A stretch of DNA of 64,000 nucleotides. Origin: Allotamlana fucoidanivorans (GTDB lineage: Bacteria > Bacteroidota > Bacteroidia > Flavobacteriales > Flavobacteriaceae). This document shows, one piece after another, positions 53,399 through 63,606 of the stretch. How positions within the stretch are numbered: the stretch's first letter is position 1; the number at the start of each line of letters is the position of its first letter. The translations under genes and the position numbers were made by a program. The notes under the pieces are model-generated. The model ran no database searches. It was not told the DNA's origin and saw only the letters and a program-made list of their open reading frames with translations. The DNA lies in NCBI RefSeq assembly GCF_006265225.1, contig NZ_VDCS01000002.1, positions 124,001 through 188,000 of the forward strand, read 5' to 3'.

Positions 53399-54520
53399 AT
53401 GATAACATTAAAAGAAGTACAATCTAAAAAGGATTTAAAAACTTTTATAAAGTTTCCTTTTAAACTTTACAAGGACTCAAAGTATTGGACACCACCTATT
53501 ATTAGCCAGGAAATAAAGACATTTAACAAGAAAGAAAATCCTGTGTTTAATGATGCTGATGCGCGATTGTTTTTAGCATATAAAAACAACGAGGTGGTTG
53601 GTCGGGTTGCAGCCATTGTAAATTGGCTTGAAATTAAAGACCAAAATGTAAAGAAAATGCGCTTTGGTTGGTTAGATTTTATTGATGATATTGAAGTGTC
53701 AAAAGCACTTTTAAATAAAGTGGAAGGCATAGGAAAATCATACCAACTTGAATACACTGAAGGCCCTGTTGGATTTTCAAATTTAGACAAGGTAGGTGTT
53801 TTAACTGAAGGGTTTGACTCTGTTGCTCCTATGGTCACTTGGTATAACCACCCCTACTATGCTAAACATTATGAAGCTGCTGGGTATGCTGTAGAAAAAT
53901 CATACATTGAAAGTAGATTTTATTTTAGTAGCGTAAACCCTGACGTATTTACCAAAGCTAACGACTTAATAAAAAGACGGTATCAATTAGAGGTTTTAAA
54001 CTTTACTAAAACAGAGCAGGTAATGCCCTATACAGATAAGATGTTTGACTTATTTAATGAAACATACGCCTCATTAGCATCCTTTGTTGCTATTAATGAT
54101 ATTCAAAAGGCTTATTTTAAAAAGAAGTTTATCAGTTTTATTAATCCTGAGTACATCAAATTCATTATCGATAAAAATAAAAACCTAGTAGCCTTCACTA
54201 TTGTGATGCCTTATTTTGCTACAGCCTTACAGCGCGCTAAAGGCAAATTATTTCCGTTTGGTTTTAAATATATATTAGACGCCAAGAAAAATAGCAAAAA
54301 TGTTGTTTTTTATCTTATTGGCGTACATCCAGATTATCAAAATAAAGGTTTGAATGCCCTTATATTCAATGAATATTACAAAGTATTTAACGAAAAAGGC
54401 ATTGAAACTTGCTATAGAACACCAGAATTGGAAGATAATGAAGCGATTCAAAAAATATGGCGACATTTTAATCCTGAAGTTTACAAAAGAAGAAAAACCT
54501 TTAGAAAAAATCTAGTATAA
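53399..54520 (+). CDS. GNAT-family N-acetyltransferase-like protein
   Basis: The 373-residue protein begins MITLKEVQSKKDLKTFIKFPF and shows FGWLDFIDD, GPVGFSNLDKVGVLTEGF, and a C-terminal IGVHPDYQNKGLNALIFNEYY, which is the acetyl-CoA-binding loop of the GNAT fold. It is related to the YghO-type proteins. Databases may carry a GTP cyclohydrolase label for relatives, which the sequence does not support. It lies 25 bases after the barrel-protein gene and is followed by a strong terminator, so the two form an operon. Confidence 0.84.
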   Translation: MITLKEVQSKKDLKTFIKFPFKLYKDSKYWTPPIISQEIKTFNKKENPVFNDADARLFLAYKNNEVVGRVAAIVNWLEIKDQNVKKMRFGWLDFIDDIEVSKALLNKVEGIGKSYQLEYTEGPVGFSNLDKVGVLTEGFDSVAPMVTWYNHPYYAKHYEAAGYAVEKSYIESRFYFSSVNPDVFTKANDLIKRRYQLEVLNFTKTEQVMPYTDKMFDLFNETYASLASFVAINDIQKAYFKKKFISFINPEYIKFIIDKNKNLVAFTIVMPYFATALQRAKGKLFPFGFKYILDAKKNSKNVVFYLIGVHPDYQNKGLNALIFNEYYKVFNEKGIETCYRTPELEDNEAIQKIWRHFNPEVYKRRKTFRKNLV

Positions 54521-54555
54521 AAAAATCCGATTCACAAGTTGTGAATCGGATTTTT
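54521..54555. terminator. Bidirectional terminator
   Basis: AAAAATCCGATTCAC and GTGAATCGGATTTTT pair perfectly over 15 bases with an AAGTT loop, between convergent genes. Confidence 0.93.
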
Positions 54556-54576
54556 TTATCTCTAATATATACCAAA

Positions 54577-55836
54577 TTATTCTCCCATTGCAGCCATAAC
54601 TGCAGCCGATAATCGTTTGTACGTTCCATTTCTTAATCGATCTCTAATAGCGTCAAACGCATCTAAAGTTTCTCTAACATCCTCTAAAGTATGCGTTGCT
54701 GTAGGAATTAATCTTAGTAAAATTAATCCTTTAGGTATTACAGGATAAACTACTATAGAACAGAATATTCCGTAATTTTCTCTTAAATCTTTTACTAACG
54801 CCATAGCCTCAGGAATACTACCTTTTAAGTACACAGGAGTCACACAACTTTGTGTTGTTCCAATATCAAAGCCACGCTCTTTTAAACCAGATTGTAACGC
54901 ATTTACATTCTCCCAAAGTTTATTTTTTAACTCAGGCATGGTTCTCAGCATCTCTAAACGTTTCAGCGCCCCTTCAACCAATTGCATTTGCAAAGATTTT
55001 GCAAACATTTGAGAACGTAAATTATACTTTAAGTAATCAATAATTTCTTGATCAGCTGCTATAAAAGCGCCTGTACTTGCTAAAGATTTTGCAAACGTAG
55101 CAAAGTAAACGTCAATATCATCTTGAATTCCTTGCTCTTCTCCCGCTCCAGCTCCAGTTGCTCCTAACGTTCCAAAGCCGTGGGCATCATCAACAAATAA
55201 TCTAAAATTAAATTTCTTCTTTAAAGCAACAATTTCTTTTAAACGCCCTTGTTCGCCACGCATACCGAATACACCCTCTGAAATCACCAAGATACCGCCA
55301 CCTGTCTGCTCTGCCATTTTTGTAGCTCGCTCCAGATTTTTCTCTAAACTTTCAACATCATTATGCTTGTAGGTAAATCGTTTACCCATATGCAAACGCA
55401 CACCATCAATAATACAAGCATGGGCATCAACATCATACACAATAATATCATCTTTGGCCACTAAAGCATCAATAGTAGAAACCATACCTTGATAACCAAA
55501 ATTTAAAAGATAAGCAGCTTCTTTTTTTACAAAGGAAGCTAACTCATTTTGTAGTTTTTCATGCAAATCTGTATGACCAGACATCATTCTTGCCCCCATA
55601 GGATAAGCTGAGCCGTATTTAGCAGCTGCTTCAGCATCTACTTTTCTAACTTCAGGGTGATTTGCTAAACCTAAATAATCATTAATACTCCATGTAATCA
55701 CCTCTTTTCCTTGAAATTTCATTCTATTAGAAATTTCCCCTTCTAACTTAGGAAACACAAAATACCCCTCGGCTTGAGACGCCCATTTTCCTAAAGGCCC
55801 CTTATCCTTGTAAATTTTCTCAAATAAATCTTTCAT
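54577..55836 (-). CDS. Serine-palmitoyltransferase-like PLP acyltransferase (alpha-oxoamine synthase)
   Basis: The 419-residue enzyme is an alpha-oxoamine synthase. H139 in DVDAHACIIDG stacks on PLP, VDDAHGFG (215-222) binds the cofactor, and the Schiff-base lysine is K250 in TFAKSLAS. The family condenses an amino acid with an acyl thioester with loss of CO2 (serine palmitoyltransferase, KBL, BioF). A cysteine-synthase-like gene lies just upstream. In sulfonolipid-producing Bacteroidota, an enzyme of this type joins cysteate to a fatty acyl group to make capnine, which is my leading hypothesis. An ordinary serine palmitoyltransferase is the alternative. Confidence 0.85.
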   Translation of the reverse strand: MKDLFEKIYKDKGPLGKWASQAEGYFVFPKLEGEISNRMKFQGKEVITWSINDYLGLANHPEVRKVDAEAAAKYGSAYPMGARMMSGHTDLHEKLQNELASFVKKEAAYLLNFGYQGMVSTIDALVAKDDIIVYDVDAHACIIDGVRLHMGKRFTYKHNDVESLEKNLERATKMAEQTGGGILVISEGVFGMRGEQGRLKEIVALKKKFNFRLFVDDAHGFGTLGATGAGAGEEQGIQDDIDVYFATFAKSLASTGAFIAADQEIIDYLKYNLRSQMFAKSLQMQLVEGALKRLEMLRTMPELKNKLWENVNALQSGLKERGFDIGTTQSCVTPVYLKGSIPEAMALVKDLRENYGIFCSIVVYPVIPKGLILLRLIPTATHTLEDVRETLDAFDAIRDRLRNGTYKRLSAAVMAAMGE

Positions 55837-55950
55837 TTATTATAAATCTTGTTGCTATTAAAACTAAGACCGATGAGTTCAAGTAGTTGAATTTAAAAAA
55901 GTGTTGTGGTAACACTTTTTTGGAAACTTATTGCCCTTAGCTATTTGATG

Positions 55951-55958
55951 CAAAATTA
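55951..55958 (-). promoter_or_regulatory. -7 element upstream of the SPT-like gene
   Basis: On the minus strand TAATTTTG fits TAnnTTTG about 115 bases before the start codon. No good -33 TTTG was found. It suggests the gene has its own promoter after the upstream terminator. Confidence 0.4.
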
Positions 55959-56012
55959 AATATTTATATGATTTGAACATAATTTTTAATGCCCAATTAT
56001 TAATAAAATAAG

Positions 56013-56057
56013 AAAAGAGGTGATATCTTACTTTTGTTGTAAAACACCACCTCTTTT
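56013..56057 (-). terminator. Terminator after the cysteine-synthase-like gene
   Basis: On the minus strand AAAAGAGGTG and CACCTCTTTT pair over ten bases with a 25-base loop, followed by a T-rich run. Confidence 0.65.
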
Positions 56058-56076
56058 GAATATGCTTATTTCTATT

Positions 56077-57114
56077 TTATTTTACGTATTGAATGCTTTC
56101 TGACACCTCATTAATACTATCAAAAAAGCCTTGATCATCCATCCATTTATCACTGTATATTTTACTCATATACCGTGCACCATGATCTGGATATATAGCA
56201 ACAACACAATCTCCCTTCTTAAATCGACCTTCCTCTCCTAATTGCTTTAAAGCCTGAGTAACAGCGCCCGAAGTATACCCCACAAACATACCCTCAGCCT
56301 TAGCGATAGCTCTTGCGGTATGTGCACTATCTTCATCAGTAACTTTGACAAATTCATCAATCACATCAAAATCAGTAGCTGTAGGAATCAAATTTTTTCC
56401 TAAACCTTCTATTCGGTAAGGATAAATTTCTTTTTCATCAAACTCTCTGGTTTCGTGATATTTTTTAATTACCGAACCAAAAGCATCTACACCTATAACC
56501 TTAATATCAGGGTTTTTCTCCTTTAAAAATTTTGCCGTACCAGAAATAGTACCTCCTGTACCACTACAAGCAATAAGATGTGTTATTTTACCTTCTGTTT
56601 GATTCCAAATTTCAGGTCCTGTTGAATTATAATGAGCATCAATATTTAATTGATTAAAATACTGATTTATATATACAGATCCCTTAATTTCATTATGCAA
56701 GCGTTTAGCAACTTCATAGTAAGATCTAGGATCATCAGCACTAACGTGTGCTGGACAAACATAAACCTTAGCCCCCATAGTTTTTAGCATGTCAATCTTA
56801 TCAGGAGACGATTTAGAACTTACTGCCAGTACACAATCATACCCTTTTATAATACTTACCATAGCAATACTAAACCCTGTATTCCCAGAAGTAGTTTCTA
56901 TGATGGTATCACCCGGTGTAAGAATGCCTTGTTTTTCGGCCTGTTCAATAATGTAAAGTGCTATCCTGTCTTTGGAAGAGTGTCCTGGGTTAAACGATTC
57001 AACTTTAGCGTAAAAGTCACCATCAAACTCTGAGACTATTCTATTAAGTTTAACAAGTGGTGTGTCACCTATTAGGTCTAATATATTATCAAATACTTGA
57101 TTTTTTTGTGTCAT
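56077..57114 (-). CDS. PLP-dependent cysteine-synthase family enzyme (candidate cysteate synthase)
   Basis: The 345-residue protein is a fold-type II PLP enzyme. The PLP lysine is K48 in NPGHSSKDR, the substrate loop is TTSGNTG (74-80), and the phosphate cup is SGTGGT (184-189). Cysteine synthases and CBS normally read N-P/A-G-G-S-V-K-D-R, so GHSS is a divergence near the active site. It has no CBS regulatory domain. Known family roles are sulfide, sulfite or homocysteine addition to activated serine. Next to the SPT-like gene, cysteate formation for sulfonolipids is plausible; this is inference. TACTTTTG upstream (57181-57174) fits a -7 box. Confidence 0.85.
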   Translation of the reverse strand: MTQKNQVFDNILDLIGDTPLVKLNRIVSEFDGDFYAKVESFNPGHSSKDRIALYIIEQAEKQGILTPGDTIIETTSGNTGFSIAMVSIIKGYDCVLAVSSKSSPDKIDMLKTMGAKVYVCPAHVSADDPRSYYEVAKRLHNEIKGSVYINQYFNQLNIDAHYNSTGPEIWNQTEGKITHLIACSGTGGTISGTAKFLKEKNPDIKVIGVDAFGSVIKKYHETREFDEKEIYPYRIEGLGKNLIPTATDFDVIDEFVKVTDEDSAHTARAIAKAEGMFVGYTSGAVTQALKQLGEEGRFKKGDCVVAIYPDHGARYMSKIYSDKWMDDQGFFDSINEVSESIQYVK

Positions 57115-57196
57115 ATAACATTTTTAAAAACCGTTACATTTTCACTAAAATGAGGTGGTAGTTTAAAACCTGACAAAAGTAAGACATTTTTTTTTA

Positions 57197-59263
57197 TTAA
57201 CCATGAACTCCTTCTAAATCTAATAAAAAGGCATATTCTAAAGCCACTTCTTTTAGACTTTCAAAGCGTCCTGAAGCCCCTCCATGACCAGAATCCATAT
57301 CTGTATGTAGCAGTAATAAATTAGCGTCCGTTTTTAATTCACGTAGTTTAGCTACCCACTTTGCAGGTTCCCAATACTGTACCTGAGAATCATGAAGTCC
57401 AGTAGTAACCAAAGTATTTGGATAATTTTTTTTTTGAACATTATCATAAGGTGAATATGATTTCATATACGTATAAAACCTTTCTTCATTAGGATTTCCC
57501 CATTCATCATACTCCCCTGTTGTTAACGGTATGGTGTCATCAAGCATGGTAGTCACCACGTCTACAAAAGGCACAGCCGCTATCACACCATGATATAATT
57601 CAGGATTCATATTAATAACAGCCCCCATCAATAACCCACCAGCAGATCCACCGTAGGCATACAAATGTTTGTTTGAGGTGTATTTTTCCTCAATTAAAAA
57701 TTTAGAACAATCAATAAAATCGGTAAACGTGTTTTTTTTTGTTAATAATTTACCATTTTCATACCATGCTCTTCCTAAATACTCCCCTCCTCTAACATGG
57801 CAAATGGCATAAATAAACCCTCTATCAATTAAACTTAACCGAATACTTGAAAAAGACGGATCAATAGTTGAGCCATAAGAACCATAAGCATATTGAAGCA
57901 CAGGATTGGAGCCATTTAATATCATCCCTTTTTTATACACCATTGAAATTGGTATTTTCACCCCATCCCTACTTAGGGCCCAAACGCGTTTAGACTCATA
58001 ATTTTCTTTTTTAAAGGCTCCTCCTAAAACTTCTTGTTCTTTTTTAATGACAAAAGTTTTACTTTTAAAATTATAGTCAATGACCGAACTTGGGGTGGTT
58101 AGGCTATTGTAGGCGTAACGCAATTCATTGCTATTAAAATCGGGATTATTTCCAATATATGCGGTATAGGCTTCAGAATCAAAATTCAAATAATAATCTT
58201 CGTCTCCTTTCCAACTCATTATTCTAATATTATTCAATCCATTTTCCCGTTCATTGACCACCAAATAATCTTTGAAAATTTCAATATCTTCTATTAAAAC
58301 CAAAGCTCTGTGCGGAATAACATCTTGCCAGAAAACTTTTTCTGTTTGATTTACACTCGTTTTTGAAACTTTAAAATTGGTAGCTCCATCAGCATTTGAA
58401 ATCACATAAAATTCATCTTTGTAATGGGCTAAATTATACTCTAAATCTTTTGTGCGTTTTTGAAACACTTTAAAGACTCCTTCTGGATTATTAGCATCTA
58501 AAAAACGGTATTCGGTTGATAGCGTACTTGCCGCACCAATCATGATATATTCCTTCGATTTTGTTTTATAAACAAAGGTATTAAAGGTTTCATCGGTTTC
58601 ATGATACACTTCAATATCGGCCACACTATCTGTATGTAATATATGTTTGAAAATTTTATGAGACCGCAAAGTCACGTCATCTTTTCTGGCATAAAAAAGC
58701 GTTTTATTATCATTCGCCCAAGTAGCACTACCCGTTGTATTTAATATCTTGTCACTGTAAATTTCTCCTGTTACCAAATTTTTAATTTGAATGGTATATT
58801 GTCTTCTGCTTACAGTATCTGTTGAAAACGCCGCCATCGTATTATCTGGACTTATGGAAATGCCACCTAGATTAAAGTAGGCATGCGGTTTTGCTAGCTC
58901 ATTACAATCAAACATCACCTCTTCTTCAGCGTCTAGTGTTTCCTTTTTTCTTACATAAATAGGATAATCTTTCCCTGACTCATATTTAGTAATATACCAA
59001 TATCCATTGAGCTTATAAGGAACTGTAGTATCATCTTCCTTTATTCGGGCTTTCATTTCTTCAAATAATACCTTCTGAAAGGGCTCTGTATGCTGCATTA
59101 CTGCTTTGGTATATGCGTTTTCTGCATTTAAATAATCAATAACTTCTGGGCTTTCTCTATCATTTAACCAATAGTAATCATCTATTCTAACATCATTATG
59201 AATCTTTAACTCTTTTGGTTTTTTGGTGGCTATTGGTGCTTTAGGAAACTTATTTTTTGTCAT
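57197..59263 (-). CDS. S9 family oligopeptidase (oligopeptidase B-like)
   Basis: The 688-residue protein has an N-terminal beta-propeller (about 70-410) and a C-terminal alpha/beta-hydrolase domain. The catalytic triad reads S540 in YGGSAGG, D625 in GLHDSQV and H660 in SGHGG. DDYYWLNDRESPEVIDYL near the start is typical of protease II (PtrB). It cleaves short peptides, usually after basic residues, in the cytoplasm; no signal peptide is seen. It precedes the cysteine-synthase-like gene on the same strand with an 82-base gap that contains a new -7 box. Confidence 0.93.
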   Translation of the reverse strand: MTKNKFPKAPIATKKPKELKIHNDVRIDDYYWLNDRESPEVIDYLNAENAYTKAVMQHTEPFQKVLFEEMKARIKEDDTTVPYKLNGYWYITKYESGKDYPIYVRKKETLDAEEEVMFDCNELAKPHAYFNLGGISISPDNTMAAFSTDTVSRRQYTIQIKNLVTGEIYSDKILNTTGSATWANDNKTLFYARKDDVTLRSHKIFKHILHTDSVADIEVYHETDETFNTFVYKTKSKEYIMIGAASTLSTEYRFLDANNPEGVFKVFQKRTKDLEYNLAHYKDEFYVISNADGATNFKVSKTSVNQTEKVFWQDVIPHRALVLIEDIEIFKDYLVVNERENGLNNIRIMSWKGDEDYYLNFDSEAYTAYIGNNPDFNSNELRYAYNSLTTPSSVIDYNFKSKTFVIKKEQEVLGGAFKKENYESKRVWALSRDGVKIPISMVYKKGMILNGSNPVLQYAYGSYGSTIDPSFSSIRLSLIDRGFIYAICHVRGGEYLGRAWYENGKLLTKKNTFTDFIDCSKFLIEEKYTSNKHLYAYGGSAGGLLMGAVINMNPELYHGVIAAVPFVDVVTTMLDDTIPLTTGEYDEWGNPNEERFYTYMKSYSPYDNVQKKNYPNTLVTTGLHDSQVQYWEPAKWVAKLRELKTDANLLLLHTDMDSGHGGASGRFESLKEVALEYAFLLDLEGVHG

Positions 59264-59398
59264 TGTCTCATTTCATTTTCAACGCGCCAAAAATAAGGTT
59301 TAAGATTATTTTTAAACTGTTTTTTGATTTTTAAATTTTAACCAGTCAAAATAATCGCTTTATTTAATAATTTTGTCGTAATTAAAATTATAGAAACT

Positions 59399-59722
59399 AT
59401 GTTTGGAGATATGATGAATATGATGGGTAAATTAAAAGAAACCCAACAAAAAGTAGAGGATACAAAAAAACGTTTAGACACCGTTTTAATAGATCAAGCT
59501 AGCCACGACAATAAACTGAAAGTTACACTAACCGCTAATAGAACTATTAAATCTATTGCTATTGATGATGCCTTGTTAGAAGATAAAGAACAACTGGAAG
59601 ATTACTTAATTCTTACCTTAAATAAAGCCATTGAAAAGGCAACCAGCGTAAACGAAACAGAAATAGCTGCTGTTGCTAAAGAAGGCATCCCTAACATTCC
59701 GGGGTTAGATTTGTTTAAATAG
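59399..59722 (+). CDS. YbaB/EbfC family nucleoid-associated protein
   Basis: The 107-residue protein starts [26 protein letters not shown], an N-terminal helix typical of YbaB, followed by [16 protein letters not shown] and a C-terminal helix ([16 protein letters not shown]). These small dimeric proteins bind DNA and affect nucleoid structure. A TAATTTTG box (59368-59375) lies 23 bases before the start. In flavobacteria it is often found next to the S9 peptidase, as here, in divergent orientation. Confidence 0.93.
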   Translation: MFGDMMNMMGKLKETQQKVEDTKKRLDTVLIDQASHDNKLKVTLTANRTIKSIAIDDALLEDKEQLEDYLILTLNKAIEKATSVNETEIAAVAKEGIPNIPGLDLFK

Positions 59723-59852
59723 ATACAATTTTATTTATCAAGCGTTAACTAACATTGTGTTGCAACTCTTTCAAAATATCATAATTAACAGGAAAGATTT
59801 ATAGCACTTTATAATTTAGTACATTTACCAACCTAATTTAATAATCAAAAAA

Positions 59853-60671
59853 ATGTCTGTTGCCCAAAAAAATTATAAGCGTGTTACCGTAAAAACATTA
59901 GTTGATATGAAAGCTAATGGTGAAAAAATATCTATGTTAACGGCTTATGACTATACCATGGCTAAAATTGTAGATGGTGCTGGTATAGATGTTATTCTGG
60001 TAGGAGACTCTGCCAGTAATGTTATGGCTGGACATGAAACAACGCTTCCTATCACACTAGACCAAATGATTTATCATGCATCATCTGTGGTTAGAGCCAT
60101 TTACAGAGCCTTAATAGTAGTTGATTTACCTTTTGGAAGTTATCAAAGTGACCCTAAAGAGGCCCTACGTTCTGCCATAAGAATTATGAAAGAAAGTGGG
60201 GCGCATTCGGTAAAATTAGAAGGCGGTAAAGAAATCAAAGAGTCTATAAAGCGTATTTTGAATGCAGGTATCCCTGTTATGGGACATTTAGGGTTAACAC
60301 CGCAATCTATATATAAATTTGGAACCTATACCGTTCGTGCTAAAGAAGAAGAAGAAGCTCATCGCTTAATTAGCGATGCCAAAATGCTGGAACGCTTAGG
60401 TTGTTTTGCTATTGTTTTAGAAAAAATCCCTGCTAAATTAGCCAAACAAGTGGCTGAAAGTGTGCGTATACCTATTATTGGTATTGGCGCTGGCCCTGAT
60501 GTTGATGGTCAGGTTTTGGTTTTACATGATATGCTGGGCATGACCCATGAATTTAACCCGCGTTTTCTAAGAAGATACCTTAACCTATTTGACGATATGA
60601 CTAATGCCATTGCGCAATATGTTGATGATGTAAAAACGCGTGATTTCCCTAACAAAAGTGAACAATATTAA
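59853..60671 (+). CDS. panB: 3-methyl-2-oxobutanoate hydroxymethyltransferase
   Basis: The 272-residue enzyme is standard Pan[42 protein letters not shown] (metal-binding D and H-E region), [14 protein letters not shown] and GIGAG. It makes ketopantoate from 3-methyl-2-oxobutanoate and methylene-THF, the first committed step to pantothenate and CoA, in the cytoplasm. It is followed after 12 bases by the pseudouridine synthase gene, a common flavobacterial pairing. Confidence 0.96.
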   Translation: MSVAQKNYKRVTVKTLVDMKANGEKISMLTAYDYTMAKIVDGAGIDVILVGDSASNVMAGHETTLPITLDQMIYHASSVVRAIYRALIVVDLPFGSYQSDPKEALRSAIRIMKESGAHSVKLEGGKEIKESIKRILNAGIPVMGHLGLTPQSIYKFGTYTVRAKEEEEAHRLISDAKMLERLGCFAIVLEKIPAKLAKQVAESVRIPIIGIGAGPDVDGQVLVLHDMLGMTHEFNPRFLRRYLNLFDDMTNAIAQYVDDVKTRDFPNKSEQY

Positions 60672-60683
60672 GGGGTAAATACG

Positions 60684-61385
60684 GTGTCTGAAAAAGTTAT
60701 ATCTAACAAAAACAACTTACAGGTTCTTTACGAAGACAATCATATCATCATTGTAAATAAACGTGCAGGTGATATTGTACAAGGCGACAAAACAGGTGAT
60801 AAACCTTTGAGTGATGTTGTTAAAGATTACATCAAAGATAAGTATAACAAACCTGGTAATGTTTTTTTGGGCACGGTGCACCGATTGGACCGACCAACCA
60901 CGGGGTTAGTAATTTTTGCCAAAACAAGCAAGGTACTCCCCCGCCTTAATAAGTTATTCTTATCTAAAGACATAAAAAAAACCTACTGGGCACTGGTTAA
61001 AAACCACCCCAAAAAACGTAGTGACACGCTAGTTCATTGGCTTAAAAAAAACCCAAACAACAATAAGTCGAAAGCGTATTCAAGGGAAGTTAAAGACAGT
61101 AAAAAAGCTATTCTACATTACACGGTTAAAAAGAAACTTGATCATTATGTTTTACTTGAGGTTACACTTGAAACGGGCAGGCACCATCAAATTCGCGCAC
61201 AACTTGCCGAAATTGGTTGCCCTATTAAAGGCGATTTAAAATATGGCTTTGATAGGAGTAACAGGGATGCTAGTATCAGTTTACATGCCAGACACATTGA
61301 GTTTATCCACCCTGTAAAAAAAGACGCCATTAGCATTGATGCGCCTTTACCTAATGATCCGCTTTGGGCTGCTTGTTTCGCATAA
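60684..61385 (+). CDS. RluA-family pseudouridine synthase
   Basis: The 233-residue protein has the RluA core: ILYEDNHIIIVNKRAGD-like opening, HRLDRPTTGLVIFAKT with catalytic D69, LLEVTLETGRHHQIR, and LHARHIEFIHP. It lacks the N-terminal S4 RNA-binding domain, so it is of the short form. The start is GTG, 12 bases after panB. It isomerises uridine in rRNA or tRNA; the target site cannot be told from sequence. Confidence 0.94.
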   Translation: MSEKVISNKNNLQVLYEDNHIIIVNKRAGDIVQGDKTGDKPLSDVVKDYIKDKYNKPGNVFLGTVHRLDRPTTGLVIFAKTSKVLPRLNKLFLSKDIKKTYWALVKNHPKKRSDTLVHWLKKNPNNNKSKAYSREVKDSKKAILHYTVKKKLDHYVLLEVTLETGRHHQIRAQLAEIGCPIKGDLKYGFDRSNRDASISLHARHIEFIHPVKKDAISIDAPLPNDPLWAACFA

Positions 61386-61418
61386 ATTAGATATATTTAT
61401 AGAACTAAATTATCCTAT

Positions 61419-62798
61419 GTGGAACATATTGAATCTATTGTAAATAAGCAGCGGGCTTTCTTTAAAACACATCAAACAAAATCTGTCACAGCCAGAATCA
61501 CCTATTTAAAGGCTTTAAAAAGTAAAATCAAAGATTCTGAAGTATTGATTTTCAATGCCTTAAATAAAGATTTTAAAAAACATAAATTTGAAACCTATTT
61601 AAGTGAGGTTGGTTTGGTGCTTTCTCAACTAGATTTAGTCATTAAAAAACTAAAATATTGGACAAAAAACCAATATGTATGGCCATCATTACTTAGCTTT
61701 CCTTCAAAAGATTATATGTACAAAGAGCCTTATGGCTCCATTTTGGTTATTGCCCCCTGGAATTATCCGTTTCTTTTGGCTTTTGAACCCTTAATCATGG
61801 CAATAGCGGCTGGTAATACAGTTGTTTTAAAGCCAAGTGAACTCACAAAAAACACCTCAAAATTAATTTCACAAATTATTCAAAAAGTGTTCCCAGAAGA
61901 TTGGGTTATTGCTGTAGAAGGTGATGCCGAAGTGGCCTCTCAGTTACTCGCCCAAAAATGGGACTTTATTTTCTTTACAGGAAGCACAAAAGTTGGTAAA
62001 ATAGTAGCCAAGGCGGCCGCAAAATACCTGACACCTGTAGTTCTCGAATTAGGAGGAAAATCTCCTTGCATTATTGACGACACTATCGATTTAAAATTAG
62101 TGGCCAGACGATTAGTTTGGGGCAAACTTCTTAATGGTGGGCAAACCTGTATTGCTCCCGACTACGTTATTGTAAAAGCCGAAATAAAAGAAGCTCTAGT
62201 CACCAACTTAATACAGGAGATTACAAAACGCTATGGAACAGACGCGAAATTATCAGAAGATTTTCCAAGAATTATAAATGATGTGCACACAAAAAGATTG
62301 GCAAACCTGATGCAAAATCAACATATTGTATTTGGCGGAGCTATTCATTTAAATTCCTGCTTCGTTGCGCCTACCTTGATAGACAATCCTAAACTTGATA
62401 GCCCCATCATGAAGGAAGAAATTTTTGGACCTATACTGCCTATACTATCTTTTCAAACAGAAAAGGATATTGAGCATATCCTTTGGAATTTAGACAAACC
62501 ATTGGCATGTTATATATTTTCAAAAAATAAGACCTTTATAAAATCTATTTTAAAAACTTTTAGCTTTGGTGGTGGTGTTATTAATGATACCTTAATTCAT
62601 TTTGGAAACCCCAAATTACCCTTTGGAGGTGTTGGCGCCAGTGGTTTAGGCCATTATCATGGCAAATATGGTTTTGATACTTTTACGCATCATAAATCTA
62701 TTGTAAAACGTGGTACTTGGGCAGATCCTTCTTTTAGATATGCGCCGTATAATGGTAAACTCAAGGTTCTTAAAAAATTATTTAGATGGTTGGGCTAA
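61419..62798 (+). CDS. Aldehyde dehydrogenase family protein
   Basis: The 459-residue enzyme has the ALDH hallmarks: IAPWNYPFLL, FTGSTKVGK (cofactor), the general base E210 in LELGGKSP and the nucleophile C244 in NGGQTCIAP. Its length and C-terminal SFGGGVINDTLIHFGNPKLPFGGVG match the short, membrane-associated class 3 group that oxidises fatty or aromatic aldehydes. GTG 61419 is the start; the ATG two bases earlier is out of frame and stops at once. The end overlaps the convergent kinase gene by 17 bases. Confidence 0.93.
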   Translation: MEHIESIVNKQRAFFKTHQTKSVTARITYLKALKSKIKDSEVLIFNALNKDFKKHKFETYLSEVGLVLSQLDLVIKKLKYWTKNQYVWPSLLSFPSKDYMYKEPYGSILVIAPWNYPFLLAFEPLIMAIAAGNTVVLKPSELTKNTSKLISQIIQKVFPEDWVIAVEGDAEVASQLLAQKWDFIFFTGSTKVGKIVAKAAAKYLTPVVLELGGKSPCIIDDTIDLKLVARRLVWGKLLNGGQTCIAPDYVIVKAEIKEALVTNLIQEITKRYGTDAKLSEDFPRIINDVHTKRLANLMQNQHIVFGGAIHLNSCFVAPTLIDNPKLDSPIMKEEIFGPILPILSFQTEKDIEHILWNLDKPLACYIFSKNKTFIKSILKTFSFGGGVINDTLIHFGNPKLPFGGVGASGLGHYHGKYGFDTFTHHKSIVKRGTWADPSFRYAPYNGKLKVLKKLFRWLG

Positions 62799-63606
62799 CC
62801 ATTAGGTTATTAAACGGATAAGTTAAAACAAGTTCCACCCCTTTTCCTGGTTCAGATTGAATATTTATACTAGAGTGTATTAACTTTGCTCTACTCATCA
62901 TATTTAACAAACCTGAACCTTTTTCAACCGTATCAGTGTCAAATCCTTTACCATCGTCTTTAACTGTAATTACTAAGTTATCAATCTGATAATCAAGCTT
63001 AATATTAATATGGTCAGCTTCGGAATATTTTACTGAATTTGATAAAAACTCTTGAATAATTCTGAACAATATAATTTCATGCTTTTTATTTGAAAATGTT
63101 CTGGTCTGCCCTAATATTTTAAGCTCAGCACCTTTAAACTTCATCTTTTTTAATCGATTCAATTCATTGTTTATAGACTTTTCAAAGCCTAGGTTTAATA
63201 TCACATCATTGTTAAGTGTTTTTGAAAGTGCCCTAACCTCTGCCAAGCTTTCTTTTAACGCCTCTGAAGTATCTTTGAATTTTTCTTTAACATCATTTGG
63301 CACTTGCATTTTTAAAATACTCAATTGCATATTAGCAAATGATAACAACTGGCCAATATTATCATGGAGTTCCCAGCCTACATTTTTTAAAGTTTGCTCT
63401 TGGGTTTCTGTTTGAGCTTGAGCAATTTCAGCTTCAAAAGCCTGCTGTTGTTTTATACGGTCTTGAAGTAATTTATTTTTTCGTTTTAGAAACACTACAA
63501 AAAATACAATAACCAATGTGGTTACTATAACTAATACACCAATCATATAAACCAACAGATAACGCTCTGCTGCTGTACTTACTATTCGTTCTGTGGTTTG
63601 CACCAT
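62782..63606 (-). CDS. Sensor histidine kinase (HisKA_3/NarX-like)
   Basis: From ATG 63606 the protein has 274 residues: a single membrane helix (about 18-40), a coiled-coil linker, then the HisKA_3 phospho-acceptor H81 in WELHDNIGQ, N-box EFLSNSVKY, and G-box DDGKGFD with GSGLLNM. It lacks a large sensor domain. Such kinases pair with LuxR-type response regulators, probably encoded upstream outside the window. An earlier in-frame start at 63687 would lie deep in the preceding gene, whereas 63606 overlaps it by 25 bases. The preceding membrane protein may provide the sensor. Confidence 0.88.
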   Translation of the reverse strand: MVQTTERIVSTAAERYLLVYMIGVLVIVTTLVIVFFVVFLKRKNKLLQDRIKQQQAFEAEIAQAQTETQEQTLKNVGWELHDNIGQLLSFANMQLSILKMQVPNDVKEKFKDTSEALKESLAEVRALSKTLNNDVILNLGFEKSINNELNRLKKMKFKGAELKILGQTRTFSNKKHEIILFRIIQEFLSNSVKYSEADHINIKLDYQIDNLVITVKDDGKGFDTDTVEKGSGLLNMMSRAKLIHSSINIQSEPGKGVELVLTYPFNNLMVSPTI

